DNA of 64,000 nt from Ctenosaura bakeri (taxonomy: Eukaryota; Chordata; Lepidosauria; Squamata; Iguanidae): positions 434,001 to 498,000 of the forward strand of contig CAOLHI010000147.1 in the NCBI GenBank assembly GCA_948474755.1, written 5' to 3'. The translations under genes were made by a program, and so were the position numbers. The notes under the pieces are model-generated. The model searched no databases. It had not been told where the DNA came from and was given only the letters and a program-made list of their open reading frames with translations. Positions 35,301 through 49,726 of the stretch are shown here, in pieces; position 1 is the first letter of the stretch, and every line of letters starts with the position of its first letter.

Positions 35301-38300
35301 GTGGGGAATCTAACCCTGGTCTCCAGGGTAGTAATCCAAACCTCAGACTACACATCATGCTGGCTCAATTCATCATATAGCTAGACATTTAGAATGAATA
35401 CCTCCTGGAAATGTGGATGATAGTTGTCCAAAAGCTTTACTGAAAGTGGAAATGATAGCATGTCTTTTAATTGTTAGGACAACTGGAAGGAAGCCAATTG
35501 CATACATGGAGAAGTTCTATTCAGGTTCATCACTCAGCTACTGAGAGTACATTGTTCTGTGAAACAGGTTTCTTTTGTGTGGAAATCTAACTATCACTTG
35601 ATGTTCAAAATAAGGATGTACATGATCTAATCCCCTGCTTCTTTTGCAGGAACTTAAAAATGCTGAAATAGCTTTAAGAACACAGAAAACCCCTCCTGGC
35701 CTTCAACATGAAAATACAGCACCCGCAGAGTAAGTATAGGTTTAGAGATTTTGACTGTAATGTCCACACAGACTATATAAGTTGGAGGGAGAATGGGAAT
35801 GAAGAATCAAGGATAATCTTTGAAACTGATTTATTTTAGTGTGAGCTTTCAGTCTGCTTCTTGGCATATATTCCATACAGGTCAGAGTTGTTTTTTTTAT
35901 ATAATAGAGAAGATTTTTTTCCTCTCACGATACATCTTATAAGAGGGAAGCATGAGAAATGAGATTCCAGTGGTATGAGAATATTTGTTTGGTTTGTAAA
36001 AAGGCATCATTTAAAGAAGATGCAGTTTTTCCCATTGCTGGGGAGTAGTGGAGTAGTGTCTGTTGAAACTGTGTGTCTAGACTTCATTTGCTTTAAAACA
36101 TTTTTAAGTTGCTCCTCAGTCAGAGAGACTTACATGAGATTAGTAATGAACAAGACAAGTCTGCCTACCAGCTTACATTTAGGGCATGGCATATAAGGAA
36201 GAGAGGATGAGAAAAGAGGAAAACAATTTCAGTTATCTTGATTTCTTTCCTTTTTTTAAAGTAGACATGAATACCTTATCGGGGTGGATAATTACATTTT
36301 TCAATTCACTGTTTTAAAATATGCCAAACCTAGCTACTTCAGGATCTTGATTGAACAGTTTGAAGTACAGTTGCAACAGTACAGACAACAGATTGAAGAA
36401 CTGGAAAATCATCTTGCTACCCAAGCAAATAATTCACATATAACTCCACAAGGTAAAAAAAAAAAAGAGTGCTTTCACATTTTCTTTTAATTGTTGCATC
36501 ATATAATATCTTATCATTCAGTAATATGCAAGGATTTCTGTTCAGATGTTGGCAAGTCAGTAGAAGGAAGTGGGAAGTCTTTAAACACCATCACAAACTG
36601 AGGAAACCCCCCCCCTACAAAAACCCAATATATTCAGCTGCATCTATATAGTGATCTTTAACATCACAGGAGAGCTATCAGCAGACTGTTGTCTATTCTT
36701 GCACCCTTTTCACATATACCTTTTCCTCACCAGTGCCAAGCAGTTTTTATCCTGGTGAAATTTCCTGATATTTCCCACATCCATGTTCTGCAGAAAAAGA
36801 GCTTGTAGAATAGTGAGCCAATTTAGCATAGTGCTCGCATGTATTTGATAAGATATTCTTCATTGCAGGATTTGTAGCTTGCTTACCTCCCCAAGTATGC
36901 AGATGTATTTAAGCAATTGCTTTTTTCTGATACAAGAAGTTTAGTTTCTGGGCAATGTGACATAAAGTAACAACAGTATTGTATTCTCTGTGTTATAAGT
37001 TTGGATTTCTTTCAGCATAGTTTGGCATACCCTAAAAGTTGACTAATTTTGTATGGTGCTCCGGAAAGTTTGAGGGTAACTTACATAAGAAAACTTAATT
37101 TTTATGTTGGTACTCATATGATTTATATATTGCAATAAGATATAATTTTTCAAATCTTAATGTCCCACAGATTTATCCATGGCTATGCAGAAAATTTACC
37201 AAACATTTGTAGCTCTTGCTGCACAGCTTCAATCAATCCATGAAAATGTGAAGGTAAAGAAAATCTATTTCTAGATCTGTTCGTATATTTTTTGAATCAA
37301 ATTGACTATGAATATCTGTCAGTGTTTCTAAATGACTACAGTTTCATCTTTTACAGTTGTCTTTCTGATGTCTTTATGTAGGAGCATTTTGACAGAATAG
37401 TGCTGTTTCCTAATAGAGCCTCCATTTACTTCCGTTCCCACTACATCTTAAAATAGGATGGGTGACGTGCAGCATATGAGCTGTATGTTGTCTCTACTGT
37501 GTCTAATTTTGTGCCCCCAAGAGTTCTAAAACATTTGTGATTTTTTTAAAAATTTTTAGCCCCAAACACCCACTAGGAGACATGAGGCCAATTTTATCAT
37601 CTTTTTGCCTCTCTGGGCCATTTTAGGCTTGGAAGAGACCTTTAAAAATGCAGGAGATGAACTCATCACTTCCTGTTATAAAAAGGGCCTTCTTGGACCT
37701 AGAACAGCTGGGGAAGGCACAAATGTGGCAAAACTGCCCCTCGTGTCCTATGGATGGCATGAGGGGAGTGCAGCAGGCGTTTATAACCTTTGATGGTCTC
37801 CTTAGTGCTCTGATGTGGTCCTCTAATTACGAACAATTGCTGCCCTGTTGTAGAATGTACTTGGCCTGCTGCCTTCCTTTTTCTTCCATAATGAAATAGG
37901 CTGCTGATACAATCCTTGAAGTACATTTTAAACTAGGAGCTTGTAAAACCTAATTAATACAGTCCTCCTTTTGTTTTAATGTGTGTTTCAAAGCCTTTAT
38001 CAGATAATCAGTCCACTGGAAAATGGTAAGCTATTGTTTCCCATACACCTGTCATTGTAATAACAAATTGCTTTTAATTCCATCTGAGGATGATTGGCTA
38101 ATGAGCTACTATTTTGTTTGTTTTTTCCTCATATGAAAGGTAGTCCATGTCTCAGTTTTGATTGCAACACCATATAAATAAGAACATTTCAAAATCCTGA
38201 GCAAGTTAATTCATGGAGCTGAGTTGGTATCTGTTACCTTTGTTATTATTTAGTATGAAGCAATCAGATGTATGCAGGAAGTATAGCTGCGCGCTATTGC

Positions 38301-41300
38301 TTTTTAACTAGGGAAAGTTAGAATGTAAGATGCTACCATTTCTGCTGGTAGCATCTTACATTGTTGACAGCACACTTTGCTGCTGTATTCACTAAGTTAT
38401 GCATAATGATTTCAATAATCGCAACTGTAGTTTGCCCTGAACGTTTATAAAAGCAATTTTGTCTTTTGCCATTATAGTAATAAAACACAGTATAATAAAC
38501 ATAAAGAATGGCAAAGCAGCATATAATACAACATTAAAGACCCCTGATGCCATAACCTGAGAGAACACAGTGTGGTCTGCCTGATATCTAAAAACAGGTG
38601 CTGTCATGAGCCAAATATGTGTTGGGGAGCTGAATAATTGGAGTACTACTGCAAAGAGGCCATGCGTCTAGCCTGGCTTTAGAAGATACTGGTTCCTGGG
38701 AAGGAGCTTTTTGAAGAAGATCCTAATTGACTAGCAGGATAATATAGAAGGCACTGGTTTACCCAGGATGGGAACCTGTGGCTTAATTGCACGCCCCATC
38801 CTCCTCTTCCTCCATTGGTTGTACTGAATGATTATGAAGGGAGCTGCAATCCACCAATATGGAGGACCACATCTTCCATACCTGTGCTGTAGCTATTCAG
38901 GTCACCCAAGCCTTTAAAGGCAAGAAACAGTTCTCCCAGTTGAACTGATAAGAAGATATAAATATTTCAAATGAAATTTATCTTAGTACCCTGGAGCTCT
39001 TTCTATTTCCATTTGATGAAGTTATGTGAGTTTTTTGGCTTAGGTGCCAAAAGCCTTGTTCAGGTGTTCTGTGGTGTAGTTAGACTATAAACACAGAAGA
39101 AAGAGGAGACTGTCTTCCATGTCTTCTCCTTCTGTTCATTATTCTCCACATGTGCACAAGGACAGTCAAAGGAGGAGAGATTTGGTTGTTCATGTTTTCC
39201 AACTGCATGGAGGCCTCTGCTTGTAGAGGAAGCTCTTCTCTAAACCTTTTGCTCTCTGTGTGGAGAGAGCATCAGTGAAGAGACAAGGGCTACTGCACAC
39301 TTTTCCTTGCATTTTTACTTTAACAGCATTGCTGAAGTAAAGGTTTAAACTGTATAAAACCTGTAAGGGTAGATGTGATGAGCTAAAGTAGTTTTCCTTG
39401 TCTCACTTCAGATGCTCAAAGACCAGTATCTTGGTTACAGAAAAGCCTTTCTGGGGGATGCAGTGGATGTATTTGAGGCAAGACGAGCTGAGGCAAAGAA
39501 GTGGCAGACTGCTCCACGGGTTACAACTGGACCTACTCCTTTCAGCAACATACCAAATGCAGCAGCCGTTGCCATGGCTGCAACACTTACACAGCAGCAA
39601 CAGCCTGCTACAGGTCTGAGTGCATTCAAGTTATAGCTTTTCGTGTTACAAAAATAGTAAGCTTGTATGGTGTTTTATATTAGGTCTTCCTTTGTTTTGG
39701 AAATCTAAAAATTGTGAGTAACAAGTCATCAAAACATAGGTAATAGAAAATGCGGGATAGAATTAGCAATAATTATACACCCAGTATTTAACCTTGTAAT
39801 TTTACTTGTAATAGCTTGTTTACTGTATTACTCAACCCTTTGGAATGTGAGTCTTGGTCACCTCTAAATATGCATAGGGTAACATTTTTAAAAAATTGCA
39901 ACACTATTGTATATTTTTTTTCTTAATTTGTTGGTAAATTCTAATTCAATTTGTTTTCCTCGTTGAAAATCATTTTTTTTAAAAATGCACTTTGTAATTT
40001 GAAGTATGCCTCAAAATTTGGTTGTTATTTTTTAAAAAAATATGTGGCAGTAAAATACTGAAATTAGCTGAAGTCCAGGATTGCATATAGAAAAAAAAAG
40101 TTATTTTGAGGTGCTACTCACTGGGAAGAAAGCATAGGTAGACATGAAGCAACTGAGAGGGGAGATAATCCAGTTTAAAAATTCTTTATTGGCTGGCATA
40201 TGCCTTGGTGCTTGAAGTTAAGAGCTTAAGTGGCTGCTTAAGGTGCCTATCTTCCAAAGAGTTTTGGATCTGAGATCGTGTTTAGAGGGATGTAGAAATT
40301 AAGCCACTTTGACATCTAAATGTGGCTCAGATCTCAGCTTTGTGGAACCCAGTTCTAAGCTCTTGATAAACCTAAGAATCTGCTTGAGTCTTTCTACCCC
40401 CTTCAACTGCACCTTTATGTTTGTTTGGAGCTTTGGCACAAAAGCAGATTAGCACATACATTCATGACTTACTACCTAGAGAGCCATTAATTGAGGTACT
40501 GTTAAACAATGGGATCTACAGGGTAGTTCCAGCTTCAGTATTTTTGTTGACAGCTGGTTCCTATAAAAGATGAATCCAAATAGAACTTGGCAAGTGTGAA
40601 AGGACTAATACATCCTTGTAGGTTTACTGTAGCAACATAATTTAATCTGCTGTACTTTTAACCTTTCACGGTAAGCGTAAGTAAGCAGGTGAATACTTCT
40701 TACTGCTTTGTATACAGTGGGAAATATATGTTTGATCTGTAGCTACCAAAACCTTAGTCCTGTGAACTATTCAGGTTTTTCCCCCTGATATTTTTAAAAA
40801 CTGCAGAAGCTATTTTCCCTTAATCTTAAATACCTTAATTTAGAAATAAGTTGATCCACTTAGTTTAATGGAAAATGCTACCAAATCAACATAGACTAAG
40901 CTTGCTTCCATTGATTTTGTTTCAGTGATTTGTAGGGAGATCTAACGTGAGGGGCAACTCCCATGGCCCTACAGGCCCGTCTAGTGCTCAAAATCCATTC
41001 AGGAGTGTCTGCAAGCTTCAAGGCAGAGAAGCAGCAGAGAGGACTGTGAATGGGAGAGGAAATTGCCCCCTAAATGTTTTGCTGAAATAAGTTGTTTAGG
41101 TAGGTGGAGTTAGTTGTGTACCCCACCACAAGTGGAACATAGAAGGTCACTAACATTGTATTGCTGTACAATGCTTGTGGATGAATTTAAGTTTTGTAGC
41201 TATTCTCATTCTTATGTAGTGTAAGATCATCTTTGGATTTAATTTCAGTTATCTCACACAAATCTAGTGCAAAGAATAGAACAGCATTTCTGTGAATGGA

Positions 41301-44300
41301 AGGCACCTACTACATGCAGAAAGCCACTTTTTTATATCCAGTCTTTTGTCTTTGTCCTAACACAGGATCAACAGAGTAGGTAAACTACCATTTGATGAAT
41401 TTAAGCCATCACATGAAATTTATGCTACTGCATAGAATTTATGCTATGATTTGGTTGTAAAAGTAGAACAGTGCCAAAAGGAGTTACTTGTTTGACTTTC
41501 TGTTAATATGGCATAATCTGGTATCCTAAACTGTTTAGATGTAGATCAGAGTTTGGAATTTTGTGCCAGAATTTGGAAGGACAAATGCTTATTAGCATAG
41601 AACATACATTCTGTTATGCATAAGCTCCCAATTTCAACTCAACATTAAAGGATCTTGAGTAACAGACTTAGAAAAGATCCCAGCCTGAGACCTTGGAGAA
41701 TCACTGGCAGAGTTCTGTGTCAGGAGAACCTAGGGTCCATATCTAGTGACAGTTATAGCTTTCAGTCCATTTCTAATCCCTTTTAGGCCGTAAAATGTAA
41801 CCAAGAGGTTAGAAAAGGTGTTGCCCTTTCTCAAAGCCTGTGTTAGCAGTGTTTTAGTTTGTATATAAAGATTTACTGTAATGTGACGTTAATGTGTTTT
41901 GGTATACATGAAGACTCCTGTGTTTATGGAGTAAGGGTGTTCCCTGCAGTAGAAAAGTGACTTTCTCTCTGAAATATGGTAGAGGCCATAACTTAAAAGA
42001 AATTGTTCATTCGGAAGTCTGATATTCAGTATTAGTATAACATTTTTGCTAGTGCTAACACATTTTTTAACTGAAACCTATGCCTGTGAAATGATCTAAT
42101 GGCTGGGAATAATGAACAGTGCTTTCTGAGCTTTAGATAGCATCTGATATTGTACTCAGTGCAACCTTTATTAAAGCTGCTTAGCCAGATTGGGCAACTT
42201 AAAACATTCAACATACTAATTGTGCCCCCTTTTTACTACCTTGGTAGCTGCACCATCAAGAACTTTTTATGTGATATAATTACAGCCTTAAATGTATGCA
42301 GCTACTAACAGCAATTATGATTTGGTTACCTTATCTAAAAAGCACTTTGCTCTGCTCTAATGCCTTCTAGCACTTAAAAGTTTTATTGTATTATTTGGTC
42401 TTGCCAAGGTCAGTTTAAAATTTAAAATACTGGTTCAGGGAAATGTCTGTTCACTAAATTAGACCTTGTCCTTGAGCTGGTTTTATGGTTAAAATCCAGT
42501 GCCACACAATTGAAGTTAACTGTTAACTTAAGCTAACATTAACTTACTTTACTGGGAAATGGACTAGCCTGGTTAAATTTAGGCAATTTGGGTTTGCACC
42601 TTTCTTTCTAATACAAAAAAACCTGAGCAATTATATTTGTGCAAATCAAGTAGGGAACCTTGCTGATGTTTACCCAATCTAGATTTTTAGGCTGCAGTCT
42701 TAAACACACTTACTGCAAGATAAGCCCAGTTGAAAATGATTGGACTTACTTTTGAGTAAGCATAAATGGGACTACAGTGCTAGTAGTGAGTTTTATTTAT
42801 TGAGCTAAAACTGCTCCTTAGAACAAAAATATATATACATTTTAAATAGGTTACTACAGGTAGTTATAATTTAAATCGTTCATAATATGCTGTCCAAAGG
42901 TGACAATGTTTACTTATATATTTTGGCATGGACGATCTCTAGCATTATCTAAATTATGTAAGCATTGTTGACTTTAAGTGAGATTTTTTTCCTGGTACAG
43001 AGTCAAACTGATTCAAAATTAGCTGTTACATTGAAAAGTTTGTTGACTTTAACTATGAAATCCTGTTTTTCTGTAACTTGAATATAAATTTATCTTGAAT
43101 TGTTCTGAAACTGAAAAGCATGCTCAAATGCAGGCTTAGTTTGGAGGACTGTGGGGTCATCAAACTGTTTAAAGTTCTTCCACCAACAGTGCCTCCTCCA
43201 AAGTGGAAAATAGATACACTTCACTTAAAAAGAACACTGGACACTTTTTATTGTTAGAAGCCTGGCTGACTTTGGACTGGAAACATTTTAAGGAGCTGCT
43301 AGACGAAGTATATTAACTTGTTTACTTCCAGTTTGTACCTGTAAATGCAACACATCTATAAAAAGTTAAAGCTGGACTAAATTAGTTGAACATGGGTCTC
43401 ACTGATTTCAGAGTTACAATCATGAGTTCATTTCACTCCCACTGATTTCAGTGGGATAATCATGAGTTCATTTCACTCCACTTTCAGATGAATTCAACTA
43501 ATGTAGCCTGGGTCTAACCTAGAATATTTCAGTTGGCACATATTACATACTTCGAACAAAGATCAATCTCATTTTGCCAAAACAAGTGCTTAGTGCTAGA
43601 TGTAAGTTCACAGCTCTATTTGACTTTTAAGTTGAATGCTACCTTGAATATAATAACCTCATTTTTGTGTTAGATCACCTAAGGTGTGGATATTTCCTTG
43701 CAAAAGATGTAATGCAAAACAGTGCCTTTTGCTTGATATTTGGTTATCTGTTTAATTAGCATTTGTGAGAACTTGAATCTCAAGTATTTATATTTACAAG
43801 GCCAGAAGGGGACCATGAACACTGTCTGATCTGTACAACACAGCTTACAAATTATCACCAAGATTTCTTTTTGGTTGACGTTCTTTAAATTGTTCTTGTG
43901 GTAGTAGAAAGAACTGTAATGCAATAATGAGGTAGAGCTACTTGAGGATTTTTAGTAGAAGAGATCAGTTTCCAGAAAAAAATTGGAACCTCTAAATCCC
44001 AAAGTGACTTTTGATAAAATATTTACTGGTGAACAATGTATTCTGTACCATTGGATTCAAACAGATCAACAACAATAACAACAAAAAGTTTTTAAAAGAC
44101 AGTTCAGGAAGTGCTGCTGTGCGTTCTCTATTTTAGTTGATTTTGCCTGAGAATAGCATTAGCTGGATTGTACCCTTGGCCGTCAGCATGGCAGGAATAT
44201 GAAGAGGTTGGCTCAGTATTTGAACTTGACAAATCCTTCAAGTTTATTTATTGCACTGATTGCTGTGCTTAAAGGTAGGAATAAAAATTGTACTGTGAAA

Positions 44301-47300
44301 ACTGTCAAGTAGCTTTTATAAGTTACTAAAGTAACCTCCAAGTCTTTTGTTATGACTTATTTATAATGAGGGGCAAATAATAGTTTCCCCTGCACAGAAC
44401 AAATGAGCTAAAGCTATAAATTTAATCTTGGTATATTAAAAAATGGACTTTGACAGTGTGTATATGTAGGGAAACCACTGTCTCGAATTGTCTAAGTGAT
44501 GTTAGAAATTTCTGAATCTGAAACTTTTGAATGTATTGGGTAAGGTACACATCTGTGCCTTTTCTGTAAATGTTTATTTAAGCAGGCAGAATTGGTTGTA
44601 AATGTAGCAAAGTTCTAACAACTCAGTAACTATCATTTTTGTGTGAACCAGTTTGAATTGTCATGTTACTGTGTAATTGACTTGCTCTAAAATGAACAAT
44701 AAATTTAATAAAAACAAAGTCATTGTCTTGTGTTTTATCCACTTGTTTCATTTTGTTTTTCAAAAAAAAATGGATAAAATACTCAAATGAGTATTTAATA
44801 TCAGACATTGGTAACATGATGATTTTAATCATGTTAATATAAAACTTGATTATTAAAGAACCATTGCTAGCTACTTGTAGGACATTCAGATACAGTCCCA
44901 TCAAGGAGCAAAAATTCTAACTTAAAATGACAGGCTGAGTTGTCATAAAACTATAGTCTCATGCTTTGGCATAAACCTATTAGATTTACTGATGGCTTCA
45001 TCTTGTGTTGCATACTATACCAGTTTAGGCACAGAGATAGTTTGGGGAAGAATTCTAATGAAAACTGGGATGCTTTGAAAAGCATTTGTGAAGCTGTGAT
45101 TTACTTTTTTTTTTAATGAAAGGGTTTACATAATGGATCTCTGTTGCGAAAGAGTAAGGCAAGCTTTGTTTTCATTTTTTTTATACCAGGGCCACAGCCG
45201 ACTCTGGGAATTAGTTTTGGAACGCCATTCGGTTCAGGTATTGGCACTGGCTTGCAGTCAAGTGGCTTAGGCTCTTCAAGCCTTGGAGGTACACTTTAAC
45301 TTTTTCTAATGTTTCACTGAATTACTATACAGAACTTAACTGAACTAGGCAGCACACTCCACCGGTAGAGCTAAATCCTGCTTATTTTATGCTAATACAC
45401 AAGGCCGTGACCCAAAGTTCCGTATTGATTGACATGAAATTACTACCAGCTTCTGATTCCATACTCTCAATCTCTATTTTGGGTATAGAGCTCACTGCAG
45501 TACACATCCAGAAAATGGGAGAATTCCCCCTGCCAACAGTACTCTGACTTTTTTTAACCTTTTATAATCAAGACAAATAAGCTGTCTTGCCATCTTCATT
45601 GAATACACATTCTTTGCACTTACCCTGTTGTGATCTCTGGAACCATCTTTTTGTGTTGAGATGACCATACCTTCTCCCATTCCTGGAAAACATCTGGGCT
45701 TATCCTTATAAACAGAATAGGTATTTGGGGATTAGGAATACACTATTTAATGCTTTCTGTATACTTGGAACTATAGTTACCACCAACTCCAGCTTATATA
45801 ATAAATGGTCAGGGATTGTTAGAGTGCAGTCCAAAAAAACTTCTGTAGGCCACCAGATTGCCTACCCTGGCCATTAGTCTCCTATGTTAGGTTTATGTAG
45901 GTATAATTGCATTTAGATATGTGCTTTGAACATAGGATATAGGTTGTATTTTTTAAATCACATTAGTTCTTGATTCATAAAATGTAATTCTGATGTGTCA
46001 GCATATTGCTGTACCAGCCTTTTCCTCCTTGGTAGTGCATTTTCAAGATCTACAACACAAACTGAGTGTACTGCTGCACACTTAATTCCTATTTCTGATA
46101 TGTGCTTTTGCGAAAGTGTAAAATTGAGAACTATATGTAAAGAGAGATGTTGACTTTTCTGTGTTGCTGAACAAACATGGGGAATTTTTTTATGTCATAT
46201 GGTACACCACAGTGGAGGTTGCTGAGTAAACAGAGTAATGTCAGGTGTCTGCTGCTACATTGGTGCATTGTCAGATCAAGAAAACACAGCATGACTCTTG
46301 AAATGCAAACACTTTGCCTCTCCCATCTTGAAAAACTTGACATAGCTACATATTTTTCCCAGCAGAAGGTATCCTTCCATAGTTGTTCCTTTCCCTGGCA
46401 GACAGGACTGTGTTCATACTTGCAGGAACACTTCATAACAAACATAAAACTAGTAGAAATACAACTAGGAGCACTGGTATAAACACTCCATCTCATTGAA
46501 ATGTTTCTATCATAATTGTCCCCTCATCCCTAAGACTTGGAACTACTCAGTACAGCAGCGCGAGCTGCTTATCGTCTCAAAATGTAGGTCTCACTTCTCT
46601 GACCCCGAAAGCACAGCTGGTATATTTCCCATTGACTCTCTCACAGTTCTTGGAAATAGAGGAATAAACCAAAACTCTTGTAATTCTTGAGGGACCAGCT
46701 CATCTCTTCGTATGGTGCCACATTTACATAATGGCAGTAGGAACAGTGTGGTGTTTTCCTGAAGTCTTTTGAAGGTGGATCTGCATTTCAAGCAATGAAG
46801 ATAGTGTGTTACAAAGAATTGGGATCTATTTATTGCCCTAAAGTCTGGAAGTCCAGCAAGAGTGTCCTGCTTTTCAGTTATGACTGGGAAAGTAGGAAGG
46901 TATGCATTCATGTCAAAGAGTCTCTTTCCAAGAATACTGAGATTGTGCTCCTATACCTATTATCCTCGGATGTAGATCTGCTGAAGCCAAAGGATTTACT
47001 TCTGAGAAAATATTCTTACCATCCTGGTGTAAATGGGATTTGTACCCTTCATATAACTGCCGTAAGAGGTGGAAGAAGTCTTTTCCTTATCCTATTAAAT
47101 GCTCTTCTCATTTTGATGTCTTAAGAAGGAGACCAAACTCGTTGCTATGTTTGTCAGCAACTCCCAGAATCCTTCACTAGCGGACTCTGGTCGGCCAGCA
47201 GATTCTTTGGTTCAGCCCAAAATATTCATCAAAACCATTCACAAGTAATAAAACTAGTCCCTGGACTAATCAACTATTATACATCACAGTGAATTTAGTT

Positions 47301-49692
47301 GAGAGCAACTGAAGAATATGTGTCTCCTTGAAGACTTTTCCATCCAAGCAGGATAAAAATCAGTGGATTGAAAATGGGTTTATTAATTTTTACATGTTTT
47401 TATACATTTTCAAAGTGCTTAGAAAACAGAAATACCAGTGCTTGGATTCAGACTTAGTAATTTTTAGAGGAGAAACAAAAAAAAAACAAACCACAGGATT
47501 TAAAATTATGGCTAAATAAAGTCCTACTAATTTCGGTGTTCACAGTGTGTAGTAGGCAGTGTAATCCTCACTCAAAAATGCACCAGCTGTAGGGGTTTAG
47601 GAGTAGGTACAAAGCTATGCCATGAGCAGAACTCTCTTCTGTGGGTGGGTTGCAGAGATCTTCTGACAGTACTGTGCTATATTAAGATTTGCCAGTGGAA
47701 GAGCCAAAAAAAAAGAGGGCATACAAGGGTGAGGAAGGGACCAAATTATTTTAACTAGCCAAAGGTCTGTTTAGCAGATACTAGGTCAGCTTACCTGGCC
47801 AAAGTTGTACTGAATCCAAATTTCTCCCATCCTAGGAATGTTGGAAATTACTTAAGACTGTGCTTATTCTGTTCTAATTTGATGTTGGCACAGCTGTGCT
47901 TCTGGGCTGGAGGATTTCTGAATCATATAACTCAGCTCCTCTTTCACCCTGCTCCTTTTTAATGGTTCTTCTCTTGTTATATCTTAGCTACAAGAAGACT
48001 GCTGAAATCAGCCCACTGGAAAGGGTTGTGCGGGAGAAAGCATTTCTGTCAGCAAAACAGATTTGTGTGCAATTCTCACTCTGTATAGTTGACACATCTT
48101 TGGGCAAGGATTGCACTATTTGTCTGGATCTGAAAGCATAACTTGGTTACCATTTTGAGTGTGGCAGCTTAAAAACAGCCTTGAGGGTCACATATGCAGG
48201 CAGCCTTTTCCCCACCTGGAACCAATTTGATGCAATAGTCATACATGAATATTTACACTCTGCTTATCAAACAGGTATTTCCCTTTTTACCCCATGAAAA
48301 TTAATTACTCTAGTCTGCCCACTAACTGTCAGACCTTTCTGCGATCTGCCAGTCATGGGCATTTCATAACTGGGTGAATCACTGAGTCAAGGCAGAGTAA
48401 CGTAGAAAGTAACAACTGTGCCAAGAACAAAAGATAAATTTTCCTAATGAATAGATTTCTATGTTTTCTTACTTAACGCTCACAGTCTCTCATGGCTGCT
48501 GTTGGTAAGACTGATTGTGCATAGGAACAGAAAATATATTCCCTGTATAGTTAAAAAAAAAAGAAGGAAAGTGTAGAAAATGCAAACTGTGCCAGCAAAT
48601 ATGTGTGCAAGACTTAGGCATAAGAATGAAATAGTGTAACTAATACTCTAGTTATACATTAACGTGGTTTGGTGACCAGGTTTACACCATTGTTTAAGAA
48701 GTATTTGAAAAAGTATCAATGGCCCTTGCTGGCTGAGGATAATGAGAGCTGTAGTCCAACATATCTAGAGAGTCCAGATGTGGGACATTAGCAGTGAAGT
48801 CTTGGACAGAGGATTCTAATGCTTGAATCAGGTAGCTAATACATATTGGCTGATGAGTGATGTTGGAGGACTAGTTTCTTTACAGCAATGTAGCCTTATA
48901 TGTATCTTAATCTCTGCTGTCTTCACTAATGTTCCACTAGGGTTTGGAAGTAGTTCTGGTTTTGGAAGCAGTGCCACAGGCGCACCATCATTTGGATTTG
49001 GAGCTACAAATAAGCCTTCAGGAAGCCTTAGTGCAGGTTTGTTCTATTCTGAACATTAAGAAGCTTAAGTTACCAGCTTGAACTTTGGAGAACATCCATT
49101 TCAGTCTTTAAATTCAAACCATCCATTTATGTCAAATATGGTTTAGTCACCATTAGGCACTAATCACTATTAATTAATTCATTAATTACAAAGGAAGATA
49201 TACCAAATTTCAGACAGTCTCCAGAAGCTTGAGTCAATAGAATCAATTTTCTTTTTCAACATACTCAGGGAAACTTTGGGCTTTTGTTTCTGAAACAATG
49301 GTCTCTCATGATTGCAGAGTAAACTTCTTTTGAAGGTAGGGAAAATTGAAAGGCATTTTTTGACATGATATAGAGATAATTGCTTAAATTGAAAATATTG
49401 TTTAAGAATTACTGGGTACATGTGGTCACTGCACAGAGGTATACCACTAACAAGTATTTTGATTCCAGACCTCAGTGCATTTTTATTACTTTTATTTACT
49501 GGAAATGCTTTTTAACTTGACCCCCCCATCCCCAATGTTGGGGGGTGGAATCTGATTTTTTTTAAGTGATTTAAGTGATTTTTTTTTCTTTAAAACTAAA
49601 AATGTTCCCTTCAACAACTCTAAGGTAAATTTCCAGTGTGCTTAGTGGTTTAATAAAGGCATCTGCTAATATAAGCTGTGGGTGAACAAAAG

Positions 49693-49726
<34 letters not shown>

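Noticed and set aside
34950..35367. tRNA genes
   Set aside because: The A/B-box-like sequences belong to SINE heads; no cloverleaf with an intact anticodon arm is present.
46131..46911. ORFs of 101-121 codons in NUP58 intron 14
   Set aside because: They overlap on opposite strands, show no recognisable domain, and sit within an intron.
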